64,000 bases of DNA from Streptomyces sp. STR69 (GTDB taxonomy: Bacteria > Actinomycetota > Actinomycetes > Streptomycetales > Streptomycetaceae), in contig NZ_JALJRY010000003.1 of the NCBI RefSeq assembly GCF_024519455.1, positions 407,497 to 471,496 of the forward strand, given 5' to 3'. Positions 40,103 to 48,902 of this stretch are shown here, in pieces. Position 1 is the first letter of the stretch; every line of letters starts with the position of its first letter. A program made the translations under genes and the position numbers. The notes beneath the pieces are model-generated. The model was not told the DNA's origin, did no database searches, and was given only the letters and a program-made list of their open reading frames with translations.

Positions 40103-41023
40103 ATGCCGCACATACGGGTCATGATCGACTATTTCCACCCGTGGCCGAATTCGGCCGGTCTGTACGTCGCCCGCGCCCGCCGCTGGTACGCCGAGGCCGG
40201 GCTCGACGTCGAGCTGGTGGTCCAGGATCCGGGACGCGGGGACACGCTCGAATACCTGGCGCGGGGCGAGGTGGACTTCGGGATCTTCCCGCCGAACCGG
40301 CTGCTGGCCCGGCGCGCGGAGCGGGGTCAGCCGCTGATCGCCGTGTCCGCGATCAACCACCGGGGCCTGGAGGCCATCCAGACCACCACCTCGACCGGCA
40401 TCACCCGCCCCCGCGAGCTGGCCGGCCGCCGTATCGCCTTCAACCCGACCCCGCGCGGCCGGGCCATGGTCCGCCACCTGGTGGCGGCCGACGGCGGTGA
40501 CCCGGACGCCGTGATCGGGATCGACGCCGGCGCGCGCGAGCTGACCGTGGACGACATCGCGGCGGGCGAGGCGGACGCCACCTTCGGCAACTACTGGTCC
40601 TGGGACGCGCTGCGCGGCGATCTGCCCGAGGAGCAGCGGCTGACCTGGCCGGTCGACGAGATAGGCGCCCCGCGCTACCACAGCTACCTGCTCGGCACGA
40701 ACGAGACACTGCTCGACCAACACCCCTCCCTGGTGCGGGACTTCCTCGCCGTCACGGCCCGCGGCTACGCGGCGGCGGCCCAGGAGCCGGACGCCACCCT
40801 GGAGTTGCTGGAGCACGTCATCCCGTACTTCCCGCGCCCGCTGATCGCCCGCTCCCTGGCCCTCATAGCGCCCACCTGGACGGACGCGGACGGCCGTTGG
40901 GGTGTGATCGACGAGGGCCGGATGGGCCCGTACGCGCACTGGCTCGCCGAGAACGGTGCCATCCCGGACGACCGGGACTGGGCGAAGTCCTTCACCAACG
41001 GCCTGCTGGACGTGGCCACATGA
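40103..41023 (+). CDS. NMT1/THI5-like domain protein without signal peptide
   Basis: 306-aa periplasmic-binding-protein fold of the NMT1/THI5 family, which covers HMP-type pyrimidine-precursor binding proteins (ThiY) and fungal HMP synthase. The start RVMIDYFHPWPNSAGLYVARA fits the family motif (DWxPNxNHxGxYVA) with changes. No Sec signal or lipobox is present, so it should stay in the cytosol. That is odd because the next gene encodes a proper lipoprotein homologue. The CCCFC motif of fungal THI5 is absent. ATG 40103 has CGGAG 7 nt upstream. Its stop overlaps the next leader ORF by 4 nt. It is either an intracellular binding or sensor protein or an enzyme. Confidence 0.8.
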   Translation: MPHIRVMIDYFHPWPNSAGLYVARARRWYAEAGLDVELVVQDPGRGDTLEYLARGEVDFGIFPPNRLLARRAERGQPLIAVSAINHRGLEAIQTTTSTGITRPRELAGRRIAFNPTPRGRAMVRHLVAADGGDPDAVIGIDAGARELTVDDIAAGEADATFGNYWSWDALRGDLPEEQRLTWPVDEIGAPRYHSYLLGTNETLLDQHPSLVRDFLAVTARGYAAAAQEPDATLELLEHVIPYFPRPLIARSLALIAPTWTDADGRWGVIDEGRMGPYAHWLAENGAIPDDRDWAKSFTNGLLDVAT

Positions 41024-41109
41024 GAGCCCTGGCCTGCCAGGCGCGGACGCTGACCCGGCGCCTCGCCGTCGACTTCATGAGGGTGGGCAGCGCGCTGTGT
41101 CGGCCCTGA
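41020..41109 (+). CDS. DLLRV-type leader peptide, copy 1 (29 aa)
   Basis: Short ORF whose ATG overlaps the preceding stop (ATGA). It ends LTRRLAVDFMRVGSALCRP and stops 43 nt before the lipoprotein gene. The ending matches three further short ORFs at 50196, 54165 and 55484. The Cys codon is TGT. Small ORFs of this type are, from memory, annotated in streptomycetes as putative leader peptides ahead of sulfur genes. Likely role: translational attenuation of the ABC transporter genes. Confidence 0.65.
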   Translation: MRALACQARTLTRRLAVDFMRVGSALCRP

Positions 41110-41152
41110 CCGGACCGACCCGCCAGCCCTCCCACCCCTCGAAGGACCCGAC

Positions 41153-42181
41153 ATGCATCGCCGTACCGCCCTGACCGCCATGGCCGCGACCGCCCTCCTC
41201 GCCGTCACCGGCTGCTCCGCCGACTCCACTGCCGCTGCGAAGGACGGCACCAAGACCGTCACCCTCGCCCTGGACTGGACGCCCAACACCAACCACACCG
41301 GGATCTACGTCGCCCAGGCCAAGGGCTGGTTCAAGGCCGCCGGGATCAACGTGAAGATCGTGCCGTACGGCTCGACCGCGCCCGAGACCCTGATCGCCAA
41401 CCACAAGGCGGACTTCGGGATTTCGTACCAGGAGGGCATCACCACGGCCCGGGCGGCCGGCCAGGACATCACCTCCGTCTACGCGGTGACGCAGAAGACG
41501 GACGTGACGATCGCCGTGCGCGCCGACCGCAGCGGCATCACCTCACCGAAGGACCTGGACGGCAAGACGTACGCCGGGTTCGGCGCGCCGTACGAGAAGC
41601 CGCTGCTGCAGAAGGTGATCCAGAACGCGGGCGGCAAGGGCGACTTCAAGCAGGTCACCCTCAACACCTCGGCGTACCAGGCGCTTTACGCGGGCAAGGC
41701 GGACTTCGCGATGCCGATGCCGACCTGGGAGGGTCTGGAGGCGGAGCTGAACGGCAAGCCGCTGAAGAACTTCCAGCTCTCCGACTACGGCTTCCCGGCC
41801 ATCTACTCGACCCTAGTCGCGTCCTCGGACCAGTTCCTGAAGAAGAACCCGGAGACCGCGAAGAAGTTCCTGGCGGCCGTCGACAAGGGCTACCGCTACG
41901 CCGCCGAACACCCGTCCCAGGCAGCCGACTTGCTGATCTCGGCGAACAAGAGCGTCCTCACCAACACCAAGCTGGTGCAGGAGAGCGAGGCGCTGCTCGC
42001 CAAGGAGTACTACAAGGGCACGGACGGTTCGATCGGCACGCAGAGCGCGGAGCGCTGGCAGGCCTTCGCGGACTTCGAGTACAAGGCGGGCCTGCTGGTC
42101 GACGCCAACGGCAAGAAGCTCTCCGCCGCCCCGAAGGCGTCGACGTTCTTCACCAACGCCTATCTCCCGGACGCCAAGTGA
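41153..42181 (+). CDS. ABC transporter substrate-binding lipoprotein, NMT1/ThiY type
   Basis: 342-aa extracellular lipoprotein: Arg-rich start, hydrophobic stretch, lipobox AVTGC near residue 21. The mature part opens TLALDWTPNTNHTGIYVAQA, the hallmark of HMP/formylaminopyrimidine (thiamine precursor) binding proteins, and has SGITSPKDLDGKTYAGFGAP downstream. It captures the pyrimidine and delivers it to the permease. Its TGA overlaps the permease GTG (GTGA). The operon continues with permease, ATPase and kinase. A sulfonate or nitrile-type ligand cannot be excluded, because SsuA proteins share the fold. Confidence 0.88.
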   Translation: MHRRTALTAMAATALLAVTGCSADSTAAAKDGTKTVTLALDWTPNTNHTGIYVAQAKGWFKAAGINVKIVPYGSTAPETLIANHKADFGISYQEGITTARAAGQDITSVYAVTQKTDVTIAVRADRSGITSPKDLDGKTYAGFGAPYEKPLLQKVIQNAGGKGDFKQVTLNTSAYQALYAGKADFAMPMPTWEGLEAELNGKPLKNFQLSDYGFPAIYSTLVASSDQFLKKNPETAKKFLAAVDKGYRYAAEHPSQAADLLISANKSVLTNTKLVQESEALLAKEYYKGTDGSIGTQSAERWQAFADFEYKAGLLVDANGKKLSAAPKASTFFTNAYLPDAK

Positions 42182-42951
42182 GGCCGCTGCTGCGGTCGTT
42201 GTGGCCGCCGCTCCTCGTCCTGGCCGTGCTCCTCGGCGGCTGGCAGCTCTACGTCACCGCCGCCGGCGTCGATCCGACGACGCTCCCCTCCCCCGCCCGG
42301 GTCTTGGAGCAGGGCTGGCTGAACCGCCAGGACCTGTGGGACCAGACGCTTCCCACCCTCCAGGAGACGCTGCTCGGCTTCGCGCTGTCGTTCGCGGCGG
42401 CCTGGCTGGTCGCCGTCCTCCTCGACTTCTCCTCGGCGGCCCGCCGGGGCCTGTACCCGCTGCTCGTCGCCTCGCAGACCATCCCGATCGTGGCCGTCGC
42501 ACCGCTGCTGATCATCTGGTTCGGCTTCGGACTGCTGCCGAAGATGCTGGTGGTGACGCTGACGACGTTCTTCCCGCTCGCCGCGAACCTCGCGGCGGGC
42601 TTCGCGGCGACCGACCGCGACGCGATGCGGTTGCTGCGCTCGCTGGGCGCTGGCCGCTGGCGCACGTTCCGGCTGGTCCGGGTGCCGAGCGCGATGCCGT
42701 ACTTCTTCGCCGGGCTGCGGGTGAGCATCACCTACGCCGTCGTCGGCGCCGTCTTCGCCGAGTACGCGGGCGCGGAGGCGGGCCTCGGGATCTATATGCA
42801 GGCCCAGAAGAGCGCGTTCCGCACGGACCTGGTGTTCGCGGCGGTCGCGGTGACAGCCGCGCTGAGCATCGCCCTGTTCGGCGCGACCTTCCTGCTGCAA
42901 CGGCTGGTACTCCCGTGGGAGCGGGCGTTGAAGGAGGACAGGGCGTCATGA
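42178..42951 (+). CDS. ABC transporter permease (ThiX/SsuC type)
   Basis: 257-aa inner-membrane permease with about six hydrophobic helices. The cytoplasmic coupling loop (EAA-like) reads AATDRDAMRLLRSLGAGRWRTF, and the segment SQTIPIVAVAPLLIIWFGFG is typical of the SsuC/TauC/ThiX branch. It starts at GTG 42178, overlapping the binding-protein stop, and ends with ATGA overlap to the ATPase. It pairs with the neighbours to import the ligand bound by the upstream lipoprotein. Confidence 0.9.
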   Translation: MRPLLRSLWPPLLVLAVLLGGWQLYVTAAGVDPTTLPSPARVLEQGWLNRQDLWDQTLPTLQETLLGFALSFAAAWLVAVLLDFSSAARRGLYPLLVASQTIPIVAVAPLLIIWFGFGLLPKMLVVTLTTFFPLAANLAAGFAATDRDAMRLLRSLGAGRWRTFRLVRVPSAMPYFFAGLRVSITYAVVGAVFAEYAGAEAGLGIYMQAQKSAFRTDLVFAAVAVTAALSIALFGATFLLQRLVLPWERALKEDRAS

Positions 42952-43709
42952 GCAGTCTTCGCATCGAGGGCGTAGGCAAGTCCTTCGGCCCCCTGGAGGT
43001 CCTACGGGATCTCGAACTCACTGTGGAACAGGGCGAGTTCGCGGCGGTCATCGGCCCGAGCGGCAGCGGCAAGAGCACCCTGTTCAACCTGGTCTCCGGC
43101 CTCGACCGCCCCACCACCGGCCAGGTACTGGTGGAGGGCGAACCGGCCGGAGTGGAGTCCGGCAAGGTCGCCTACATGCCGCAGAAAGACCTCCTCTTCC
43201 CCTGGCGGACCGTGCTCGACAACACGGCACTGGGCCTTGAAGCGCAGGGAGTTGGAAAGAAGGAGGCACGGCAGCGGGCCGACGCGCTCTTCGCGGACTT
43301 CGGCCTCGACGGCTTCCAGAAGGCGTATCCGGCCCAACTCAGCGGCGGCATGCGGCAACGTGCGGCGCTGCTGCGCACGGTGGTCCTGGAGCGACCGGTC
43401 CTCCTGCTCGACGAACCGTTCGGCGCGCTCGACTCCCTCACCCGGACCGAGATGCAGCTGTGGCTGGCCGGCATGTGGCAACGCCACCGCTGGACCGTCG
43501 TCCTGGTCACACACGACATCCGCGAGGCGGTCCTGCTCGCGGACACGGTCCACGTCCTGTCTCCCCGCCCGGCCACGATCGTCGACCGCGTCGAGGTCCC
43601 ACTGGCCCGCCCGCGCGGCGCGGACGACTTCACGAACCCGGACTTCGCGTCGACCGAGCGCCGAGTCCTGGACGCCCTGCGCGGCACAACGGCGGTGAGG
43701 ACAGCATGA
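42948..43709 (+). CDS. ABC transporter ATP-binding protein (ThiZ/SsuB type)
   Basis: 253-aa ATPase. Walker A GPSGSGKST, Q-loop MPQKDLLFPWRT (typical of the nitrate/sulfonate/thiamine-precursor group), signature LSGGMRQR, Walker B LLLDEPFGALD, and switch His in VTHDIREAV. It overlaps both the permease (ATGA) and the following kinase gene (ATGA), so the whole transporter is translationally coupled. Confidence 0.93.
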   Translation: MSSLRIEGVGKSFGPLEVLRDLELTVEQGEFAAVIGPSGSGKSTLFNLVSGLDRPTTGQVLVEGEPAGVESGKVAYMPQKDLLFPWRTVLDNTALGLEAQGVGKKEARQRADALFADFGLDGFQKAYPAQLSGGMRQRAALLRTVVLERPVLLLDEPFGALDSLTRTEMQLWLAGMWQRHRWTVVLVTHDIREAVLLADTVHVLSPRPATIVDRVEVPLARPRGADDFTNPDFASTERRVLDALRGTTAVRTA

Positions 43710-44791
43710 GTTCACACCTCGCCCACGGCCTCGGCACCGACCCGGTCGCCCCCGACTGGCCGCCCCTCACGGACACCGAGGTGACCGACATCGTGGGCCC
43801 GGCCCGGGTGGTCTGGTGCAGCCCGCGACCCCTGTCGGCGGCGGCCGTGGTGGAACGGGACGGACGCCACCTGTTTGTCAAACGCCACCACGCCTCCGTC
43901 CGCACGATCGAGGGCCTGGCCGAGGAACACGCCTTCCTACGGCATCTACGGCAGCGCGGCGCCCCGGTGGTCGAGGTGCTGGACGCGGCGACGCGTGGTG
44001 AGTGGACCTACGAGGTGCACTCGGCAGGCGCCGGCACGGACCTCTATCGGGACGCCCTGTCCTGGTCCCCGTTCCGCACCTCCGCCCACGCGCGGGCGGC
44101 CGGCGAGGCGCTGGCCCGCCTGCACCTGGCGGCGGAGGACTTCGACGCCCCGCGCCGTCAAGTGCAGCCGCTGGTGGCGTCGTTCACGGTGTTCGCCTCG
44201 GCCGACCCGCAGGCGGAGCTGGAGCGATACGTGGCCGAGCGCCCTCAACTGGCAAAGGGACTGGCGGAGTTCCCGTGGCGGGAGGACACCCAGCGCGCCC
44301 TGCTCCCGCTGTACGAGAACCTGGCCCCGCACCTCTCCGGCCTCGATCCCCTGTGGACCCACAACGACTGGCACGCCTCCAACCTCCTCTGGAACGAGGA
44401 CGGTTCGGTCGCCACGGCCCTCGACTTCGGCATGAGCGACCGCACGACAGCGGTGCACGACCTCGCCACAGCCATCGAGCGCAACACCGTCCAGTGGCTC
44501 CAGCCCGGTTTCCCGGTCCGCGAGGCTGACGCGCGCGCCCTCCTCGACGGCTACCAGTCCGTACGCCCGCTCAGCCCGGCCGAGTCGACAGCACTCCCCG
44601 CGCTACTCCCCCTGGTCCACGCCGAGTTCGCGCTCTCCGAGCTGGGCTACTTCCACGGCGTCACGCGATCGGCGGAGAACACCAGGCTGGCGTACGAGTA
44701 CTACGTGGGGCACGCGGAGTGGTTCGCCGGGGAGAGCGGACGGCGTCTGCTGGACCTGTGCGGCGCTAGCGGGGCGGCAGCTCGCGGGTGA
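43706..44791 (+). CDS. Aminoglycoside phosphotransferase-fold kinase, possible thiamine/HMP kinase
   Basis: 361-aa small-molecule kinase of the APH/choline kinase fold. The catalytic loop HNDWHASNLLW and metal-binding DFG in TALDFGMSDRT are intact. ATP-binding Lys is likely in HLFVKRHH. Being coupled to a thiamine-precursor transporter suggests phosphorylation of the imported compound, which would trap it in the cell; bacterial thiamine kinase (YcfN/ThiK) has this fold. A resistance-type or homoserine-kinase-like role is the alternative. The 3' end overlaps the convergent acetyltransferase gene by 26 nt. Confidence 0.82.
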   Translation: MSSHLAHGLGTDPVAPDWPPLTDTEVTDIVGPARVVWCSPRPLSAAAVVERDGRHLFVKRHHASVRTIEGLAEEHAFLRHLRQRGAPVVEVLDAATRGEWTYEVHSAGAGTDLYRDALSWSPFRTSAHARAAGEALARLHLAAEDFDAPRRQVQPLVASFTVFASADPQAELERYVAERPQLAKGLAEFPWREDTQRALLPLYENLAPHLSGLDPLWTHNDWHASNLLWNEDGSVATALDFGMSDRTTAVHDLATAIERNTVQWLQPGFPVREADARALLDGYQSVRPLSPAESTALPALLPLVHAEFALSELGYFHGVTRSAENTRLAYEYYVGHAEWFAGESGRRLLDLCGASGAAARG

Positions 44792-45227
44792 AGACGACGC
44801 GGGGTCGGCCCGGGCCGTCGTAGTCCTCCACGACCCGGGCGTCGAAACCGAGGGTGCGGTGGAAGGCGATCGAACCCTCGTTGGTCACGGAGGTGATGGC
44901 CTTGAGGCGGACCGCGCCCTGCCGTCCGGCGGCCTCGATGAAGGTCGTGTACAGGCTGCGGCCGAGACCGGTGCCGCGTGCGTCGTCCCGGGTCGCCACG
45001 AGGTGTACGTATCCGGTGTGGTCGGGCGTGACGAACCCGAAGAGGTATCCACGGATGCCGTCGTCGGCACGGGCGACCAGACAGGTGGACCCGAACTCCT
45101 GCACCAGCGCGGTCAGATGGAGCGCGCGAAGGTCACGCTCTCCCCAGTAGCGGGCGTGGTCCTCCAGGACCTGGTGGAGGTCGGCGACATCGGCGGATTC
45201 GATACGGACGGCCATGGCATCGATCAT
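44766..45227 (-). CDS. GNAT-family N-acetyltransferase
   Basis: 153-aa acetyl-CoA-dependent acetyltransferase. The core strand VHLVATRDDARGTGLGRSLY carries the pyrophosphate-binding R-x-x-G-x-G, and the SVTNEGSIAFHRTLGFDA end is typical. ATG 45215, four codons later, is an equally good start. The gene is convergent with the kinase (26-nt overlap). On the same strand it lies downstream of the luciferase-like operon, 55 nt after its last stop. The substrate is unknown; sulfur-scavenging operons often include an acetyltransferase that protects S-substituted cysteine. Confidence 0.85.
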   Translation of the reverse strand: MIDAMAVRIESADVADLHQVLEDHARYWGERDLRALHLTALVQEFGSTCLVARADDGIRGYLFGFVTPDHTGYVHLVATRDDARGTGLGRSLYTTFIEAAGRQGAVRLKAITSVTNEGSIAFHRTLGFDARVVEDYDGPGRPRVVFTRELPPR

Positions 45228-45282
45228 GGCACAGGGGCGGTCCGGCTCCCCGCGCCATGATCGAACGCCTCACCTCATCACC

Positions 45283-46422
45283 TCAGCTCGACGGGGAGAG
45301 GTGACCCCGTCGGCGCCATTCCTGTGCGAGCAACTCGTACGAGCGCACTCGGTCCGTGTGGGCGTGGGTGATGGTGGTGATGAGCAACTCGTCGGCGCCC
45401 GCCGCCTCTTGGAGTTGCTCCAGTTGGTCGGCGACCCGGCCTGGTGAGCCGACGAACTGGGTGTCGACGCGGTCCTGGACCAGGTCGCGGTCCTCGTCGG
45501 TCCACACGTGGGCACGCGCCTCGTCGGGGGTCGGGAACTGGATGGCGCCTCGCGCCGTACGGATGGAGCGCACCCACAGGCCGTAGCCGGTGGCGAGTTC
45601 GCGGGCGGCCTCGTCGTTCTCGGCCACGACGACGTCCGCGGAGACGCTGACGTACGGCTTGTCGAGGACGTCGGAGGGCTGGAACGCGGCACGGTAACCG
45701 TCCGCCGCCTCAAGGACGGTGGCGGGGCTGACGTGGTAATTCGCTGCGAAGCGGAGGCCGTTGCGGCCCGCTGCCTCCGCACTGGTGCCCCCACTGCTGC
45801 CCAGGATCCACAGCTCGACGTCGGCACCCTCGCCCGGTACGACGTGCGCCTCGACGCCGTCAGCGGAACGGTAGGTGCCGGCCAGCAGCGCGAGGACGTC
45901 GTCGATCTGCTCGCCGTACTCCTGGGACTCGGCGTTGGGCAGCAGGAGCAGCTTGCGCTGGAGGGCGATCCTGGGTGAGCCGAGGAGGAACTCGAAGGAA
46001 AAACGGGGCGGGATGCGCAGCCCGTTGGGGGCCCGGCCGTCGACGACCGGGGTCGCCGACGGGAGCGGGGACGACGGTCGGCCGCCGGAGCGGCCCAGGC
46101 CCAGGTCGAAGCGGCCGGGGTGCAACGCGTCGATCAGGCCGAACTCCTCGACCGTGGACAGGGCGGTGCGGTGGCCGAGTTGGACGGCGCCGGAGCCGAG
46201 CCGGATCGTGGAGGTCGCGGATGCCGTCAGCGCCAGGACGACCGCGGGGGACGTGCCCGCGACGCCCGGGTTGAGGTGGTGCTCGGCGAACCAGTAGCGG
46301 GTGTAGCCGAACTCCTCGGCGTGCTGGGCGAGTTCGATGGAGTTGCGTAGTGCTTCGGGCGCGGTGGAGCCGGAGGAGATCGGGACCAGGTCGAGGACCC
46401 CGAGAGGGATACCAGGAGACAT
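45283..46422 (-). CDS. LLM-class flavin-dependent oxidoreductase (MsnO8/YtmO-like)
   Basis: 379-aa luciferase-like TIM barrel using FMNH2 supplied by a partner reductase. It starts IPLGVLDLVPISSGSTAPEA and has YWFAEHHLNPGVAGTSPAVV, features of the group-1 luciferase-like oxidoreductases that include YtmO of the Bacillus sulfur operon. ATG 46422 follows TGAGGAGT. It is the last of four successive LLM genes. It probably cleaves a C-S bond of an organosulfur compound (inference). Confidence 0.88.
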   Translation of the reverse strand: MSPGIPLGVLDLVPISSGSTAPEALRNSIELAQHAEEFGYTRYWFAEHHLNPGVAGTSPAVVLALTASATSTIRLGSGAVQLGHRTALSTVEEFGLIDALHPGRFDLGLGRSGGRPSSPLPSATPVVDGRAPNGLRIPPRFSFEFLLGSPRIALQRKLLLLPNAESQEYGEQIDDVLALLAGTYRSADGVEAHVVPGEGADVELWILGSSGGTSAEAAGRNGLRFAANYHVSPATVLEAADGYRAAFQPSDVLDKPYVSVSADVVVAENDEAARELATGYGLWVRSIRTARGAIQFPTPDEARAHVWTDEDRDLVQDRVDTQFVGSPGRVADQLEQLQEAAGADELLITTITHAHTDRVRSYELLAQEWRRRGHLSPSS

Positions 46423-46433
46423 GCGCTCACTCC

Positions 46434-47513
46434 TCAGTGGTCGGCGGACACGGATGCGGGCAGGACCGGTCCCCAGGTGAACGGCGGGTCCGGGATGTCC
46501 TTGCGCAGCACGGGAGTCACCGCCGACTGGAACAGCTCCAGCGAGTCCCGGTGCTGACGGTCCGTCAAGCCACTGGCGTCCGCGTGCAGATGGAGCACGG
46601 TGTGCCCGAACTGCTCGTGGTAGCGGTGCACCTTGTCGATGACCTGCTGTGGGCTGCCGATCAGTGCGGAGCTGCGCTCGACGTAGTCCTCCAGCGTTTC
46701 GAAGACGATGGGCAGGCCCACCTGCTTCTGGAAGGCGAGGTTGCTCTCGAAGACCGGACGGTAGGTGGCCAGCGCCTCCTGGGTCGTGGGCGCGACGTAG
46801 AGGCCGGCCGTGCCCGCGCCCACCGCGATGTCCGCCGGGTCGTGGCCGTAGTGCTCCCACCGTTCGCGGTAGTAGCGGATCAACTCGGCATAGGGCTCTA
46901 TGGGGTTGGTGACGTTCGCGGAGAACAGCGGGTCGCCGTAGCGGGCGGCCAGGTCGACGCTCTCCTTGCTGGTGGCGCTGCCGTGCCAGACGCGGATCGG
47001 CTGCTGGTAGGGCCTGGGCCACACCTCGGCGTCCTTCAGTTCCGGGCGGAACCGGGTCTTCGCAGTCACCTTGTCCTGCCGCCAGATCTGGCGGAACACC
47101 TCGTAGCTCTCGGCGTTGCGCTCCCACTGGTCCTCGGGTGTGACGTGGAACAGCTCGCGCTGGGCGGTGCCGTTGCCCTTGCCGATGATCAGGTCGAGGC
47201 GTCCGCCGGAGAGATGGTCGAGCGTGGCGTAGTCCTCGTAGGCACGGACGGGGTCGAGGAGGCTCAGTGTGGTGACCGCCGTGAAGAGGCGGATGCGGCG
47301 GGTGAGCGCGGCGATGTGGCTGAGGACGACGGTCGGCGAGGAGGAGATGAAGGGGCGCTCGTGCCGCTCCCCCACGCCGAAGCCGTCGAAGCCCAACTCC
47401 TCGGCCAGCACGGCGTTTTCGAGGACCTCGCCGAAGCGTTCGTGGGTCGACTTCCGGATGCCCGTGACCGGGTCGGGGCGGTGGACGACGAGGGTGATCG
47501 CGAGGAACTTCAC
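46434..47513 (-). CDS. LLM-class flavin-dependent oxidoreductase
   Basis: 359-aa luciferase-like monooxygenase. GTG 47513 overlaps the upstream stop by 4 nt (GTGA). It has LGFDGFGVGERHERPF, the HLSGGRLDLIIGKGNG flavin/substrate loop and the IGSPQQVIDKVHRYHEQFG C-terminal block of the family. It belongs with the neighbouring three LLM genes as one transcript. A flavin reductase must come from elsewhere; none is seen in the cluster. Confidence 0.87.
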   Translation of the reverse strand: MKFLAITLVVHRPDPVTGIRKSTHERFGEVLENAVLAEELGFDGFGVGERHERPFISSSPTVVLSHIAALTRRIRLFTAVTTLSLLDPVRAYEDYATLDHLSGGRLDLIIGKGNGTAQRELFHVTPEDQWERNAESYEVFRQIWRQDKVTAKTRFRPELKDAEVWPRPYQQPIRVWHGSATSKESVDLAARYGDPLFSANVTNPIEPYAELIRYYRERWEHYGHDPADIAVGAGTAGLYVAPTTQEALATYRPVFESNLAFQKQVGLPIVFETLEDYVERSSALIGSPQQVIDKVHRYHEQFGHTVLHLHADASGLTDRQHRDSLELFQSAVTPVLRKDIPDPPFTWGPVLPASVSADH

Positions 47514-48883
47514 GATGCCGCCCGTTCCTCGCGCACCTCGTCGGGGTGGGCGAGGCCGAGGTGGTCGCGGAGGGTCGGGCCCTCGTACTCGGTGCGGAAG
47601 ACGCCCTGTTCCTGGAGCAGGGGGACCACCTTGTCGGCGAAGGGGTCGAGTCCGGTCGGGGTGATGTGCGGGACGAGGATGAAGCCGTCGCTGGCGTCGG
47701 CCTGCACGAAGTCGTTGATGGTCTTCGCGACCGTCGACGGGGAGCCGATGAAGGCCTGCCGGTTGCCGGTCTCGATGACCAGGTCGCGGATCGACCAGTT
47801 GTTGGCGGCGGCCTGCTCGCGCCACTCGCGGGCGGTGGCCAACGGGTCGCGGTACATGCGGACTTGGGCGCGGCCCTTGGAGATGTGGTTCTCGCTGACG
47901 TCCGGGTCGATGTCGGGCAGCGGGCCGTCCGGGTCGTAGGAGGACAGGTCCCGGTTCCAGACGAACTCCAGGTGCTTGATGGCCGTGGCACCGCTGACCT
48001 GTTGGCGGCGCACCTCCTTCGCGAGGTCTTCCGCCTCGGCGTCGGTGTCACCGAGCACGAAGGTCGCGGCCGGGAGGATCAGCAACTGGTCCGACCTGCG
48101 GCCGTACTTGGCGAGGCGGGACTTGACGTCGGTGTAGAAGGCCTGGCCCTCGGTGAGGGTGCTGTACCGGCTGAAGATGGCGTCGGCACTGGACGCTGCG
48201 AACTCGCGGCCCTCGTCGGAGTCGCCGGCCTGGAAGATCACCGGGCGGCCCTGCGGGGAGCGCGGGACGTTGAACTGGCCCTGGATGTCGAAGTGTTGGC
48301 CCTGGTGGACGAAGGCTCCGGCCTTGGCGTCGGTCAGGAAGGTGCCGGTGGCCTGGTCGGCGAGGATCTCGTCGCCGTGCCAGGAGTCGAAGAGTTCGTT
48401 GGTGGTGGCGAGGAACTCCTTGGCCCGGGAGTAGCGCTCGTCCTGCGGCAGGAAGCCGCCGCGGCGGAAGTTCTCGCCGGTGAACGCGTCCCAGGAGGTG
48501 ACGACGTTCCAGGCCGCGCGGCCGTCGGAGAGGTGGTCGAGGCTGGCGAACTGACGGGCCACCTCGTAGGGCTCGTTGAAGGTGGAGTTGATGGTGCCGG
48601 TCAGGCCGAGGTGTTCGGTGACGGCGGCGAGCGCGGCGAGGATCGTGAAGGTGTCGGGGCGGCCGACGACGTCCAAGTCGTAGATCTTCCCGCCCTGTTC
48701 GCGCAGCCGCAGGCCCTCGGCGAGGAAGAGGAAGTCGAACTTGGCGCGTTCGGCGGTCTTCGCGAAGTGCGCGAAGGAGCTGAACTCGATGTGGCTGCCG
48801 GCCGCGGGGTCGCTCCACACGGTGGTGTTGTTGACGCCGGGGAAGTGGGCGGCCAGGTGGATCTGCTTCAGGGGCTTGCTCAT
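47510..48883 (-). CDS. LLM monooxygenase, NtaA/SnaA/DszA family
   Basis: 457-aa member of the nitrilotriacetate/dibenzothiophene-sulfone/dimethylsulfide monooxygenase family. The N-terminus is KQIHLAAHFPGVNNTTVWSD; family blocks are KFDFLFLAEGL, NVVTSWD and GRPVIFQAGDSDEGREFAA. It starts at ATG 48883 with GGAGGGACC upstream. It uses reduced FMN and O2, typically to cleave C-S or C-N bonds. It is coupled to the next LLM gene. Confidence 0.9.
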   Translation of the reverse strand: MSKPLKQIHLAAHFPGVNNTTVWSDPAAGSHIEFSSFAHFAKTAERAKFDFLFLAEGLRLREQGGKIYDLDVVGRPDTFTILAALAAVTEHLGLTGTINSTFNEPYEVARQFASLDHLSDGRAAWNVVTSWDAFTGENFRRGGFLPQDERYSRAKEFLATTNELFDSWHGDEILADQATGTFLTDAKAGAFVHQGQHFDIQGQFNVPRSPQGRPVIFQAGDSDEGREFAASSADAIFSRYSTLTEGQAFYTDVKSRLAKYGRRSDQLLILPAATFVLGDTDAEAEDLAKEVRRQQVSGATAIKHLEFVWNRDLSSYDPDGPLPDIDPDVSENHISKGRAQVRMYRDPLATAREWREQAAANNWSIRDLVIETGNRQAFIGSPSTVAKTINDFVQADASDGFILVPHITPTGLDPFADKVVPLLQEQGVFRTEYEGPTLRDHLGLAHPDEVREERAAS

Positions 48884-48902
48884 GTCGTACGGTCCCTCCG
48901 GC

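Noticed and set aside
43706..44791. Antibiotic-resistance aminoglycoside phosphotransferase.
   Set aside because: The fold matches, but translational coupling to a thiamine-precursor transporter makes a salvage kinase more likely. No resistance claim is supported.
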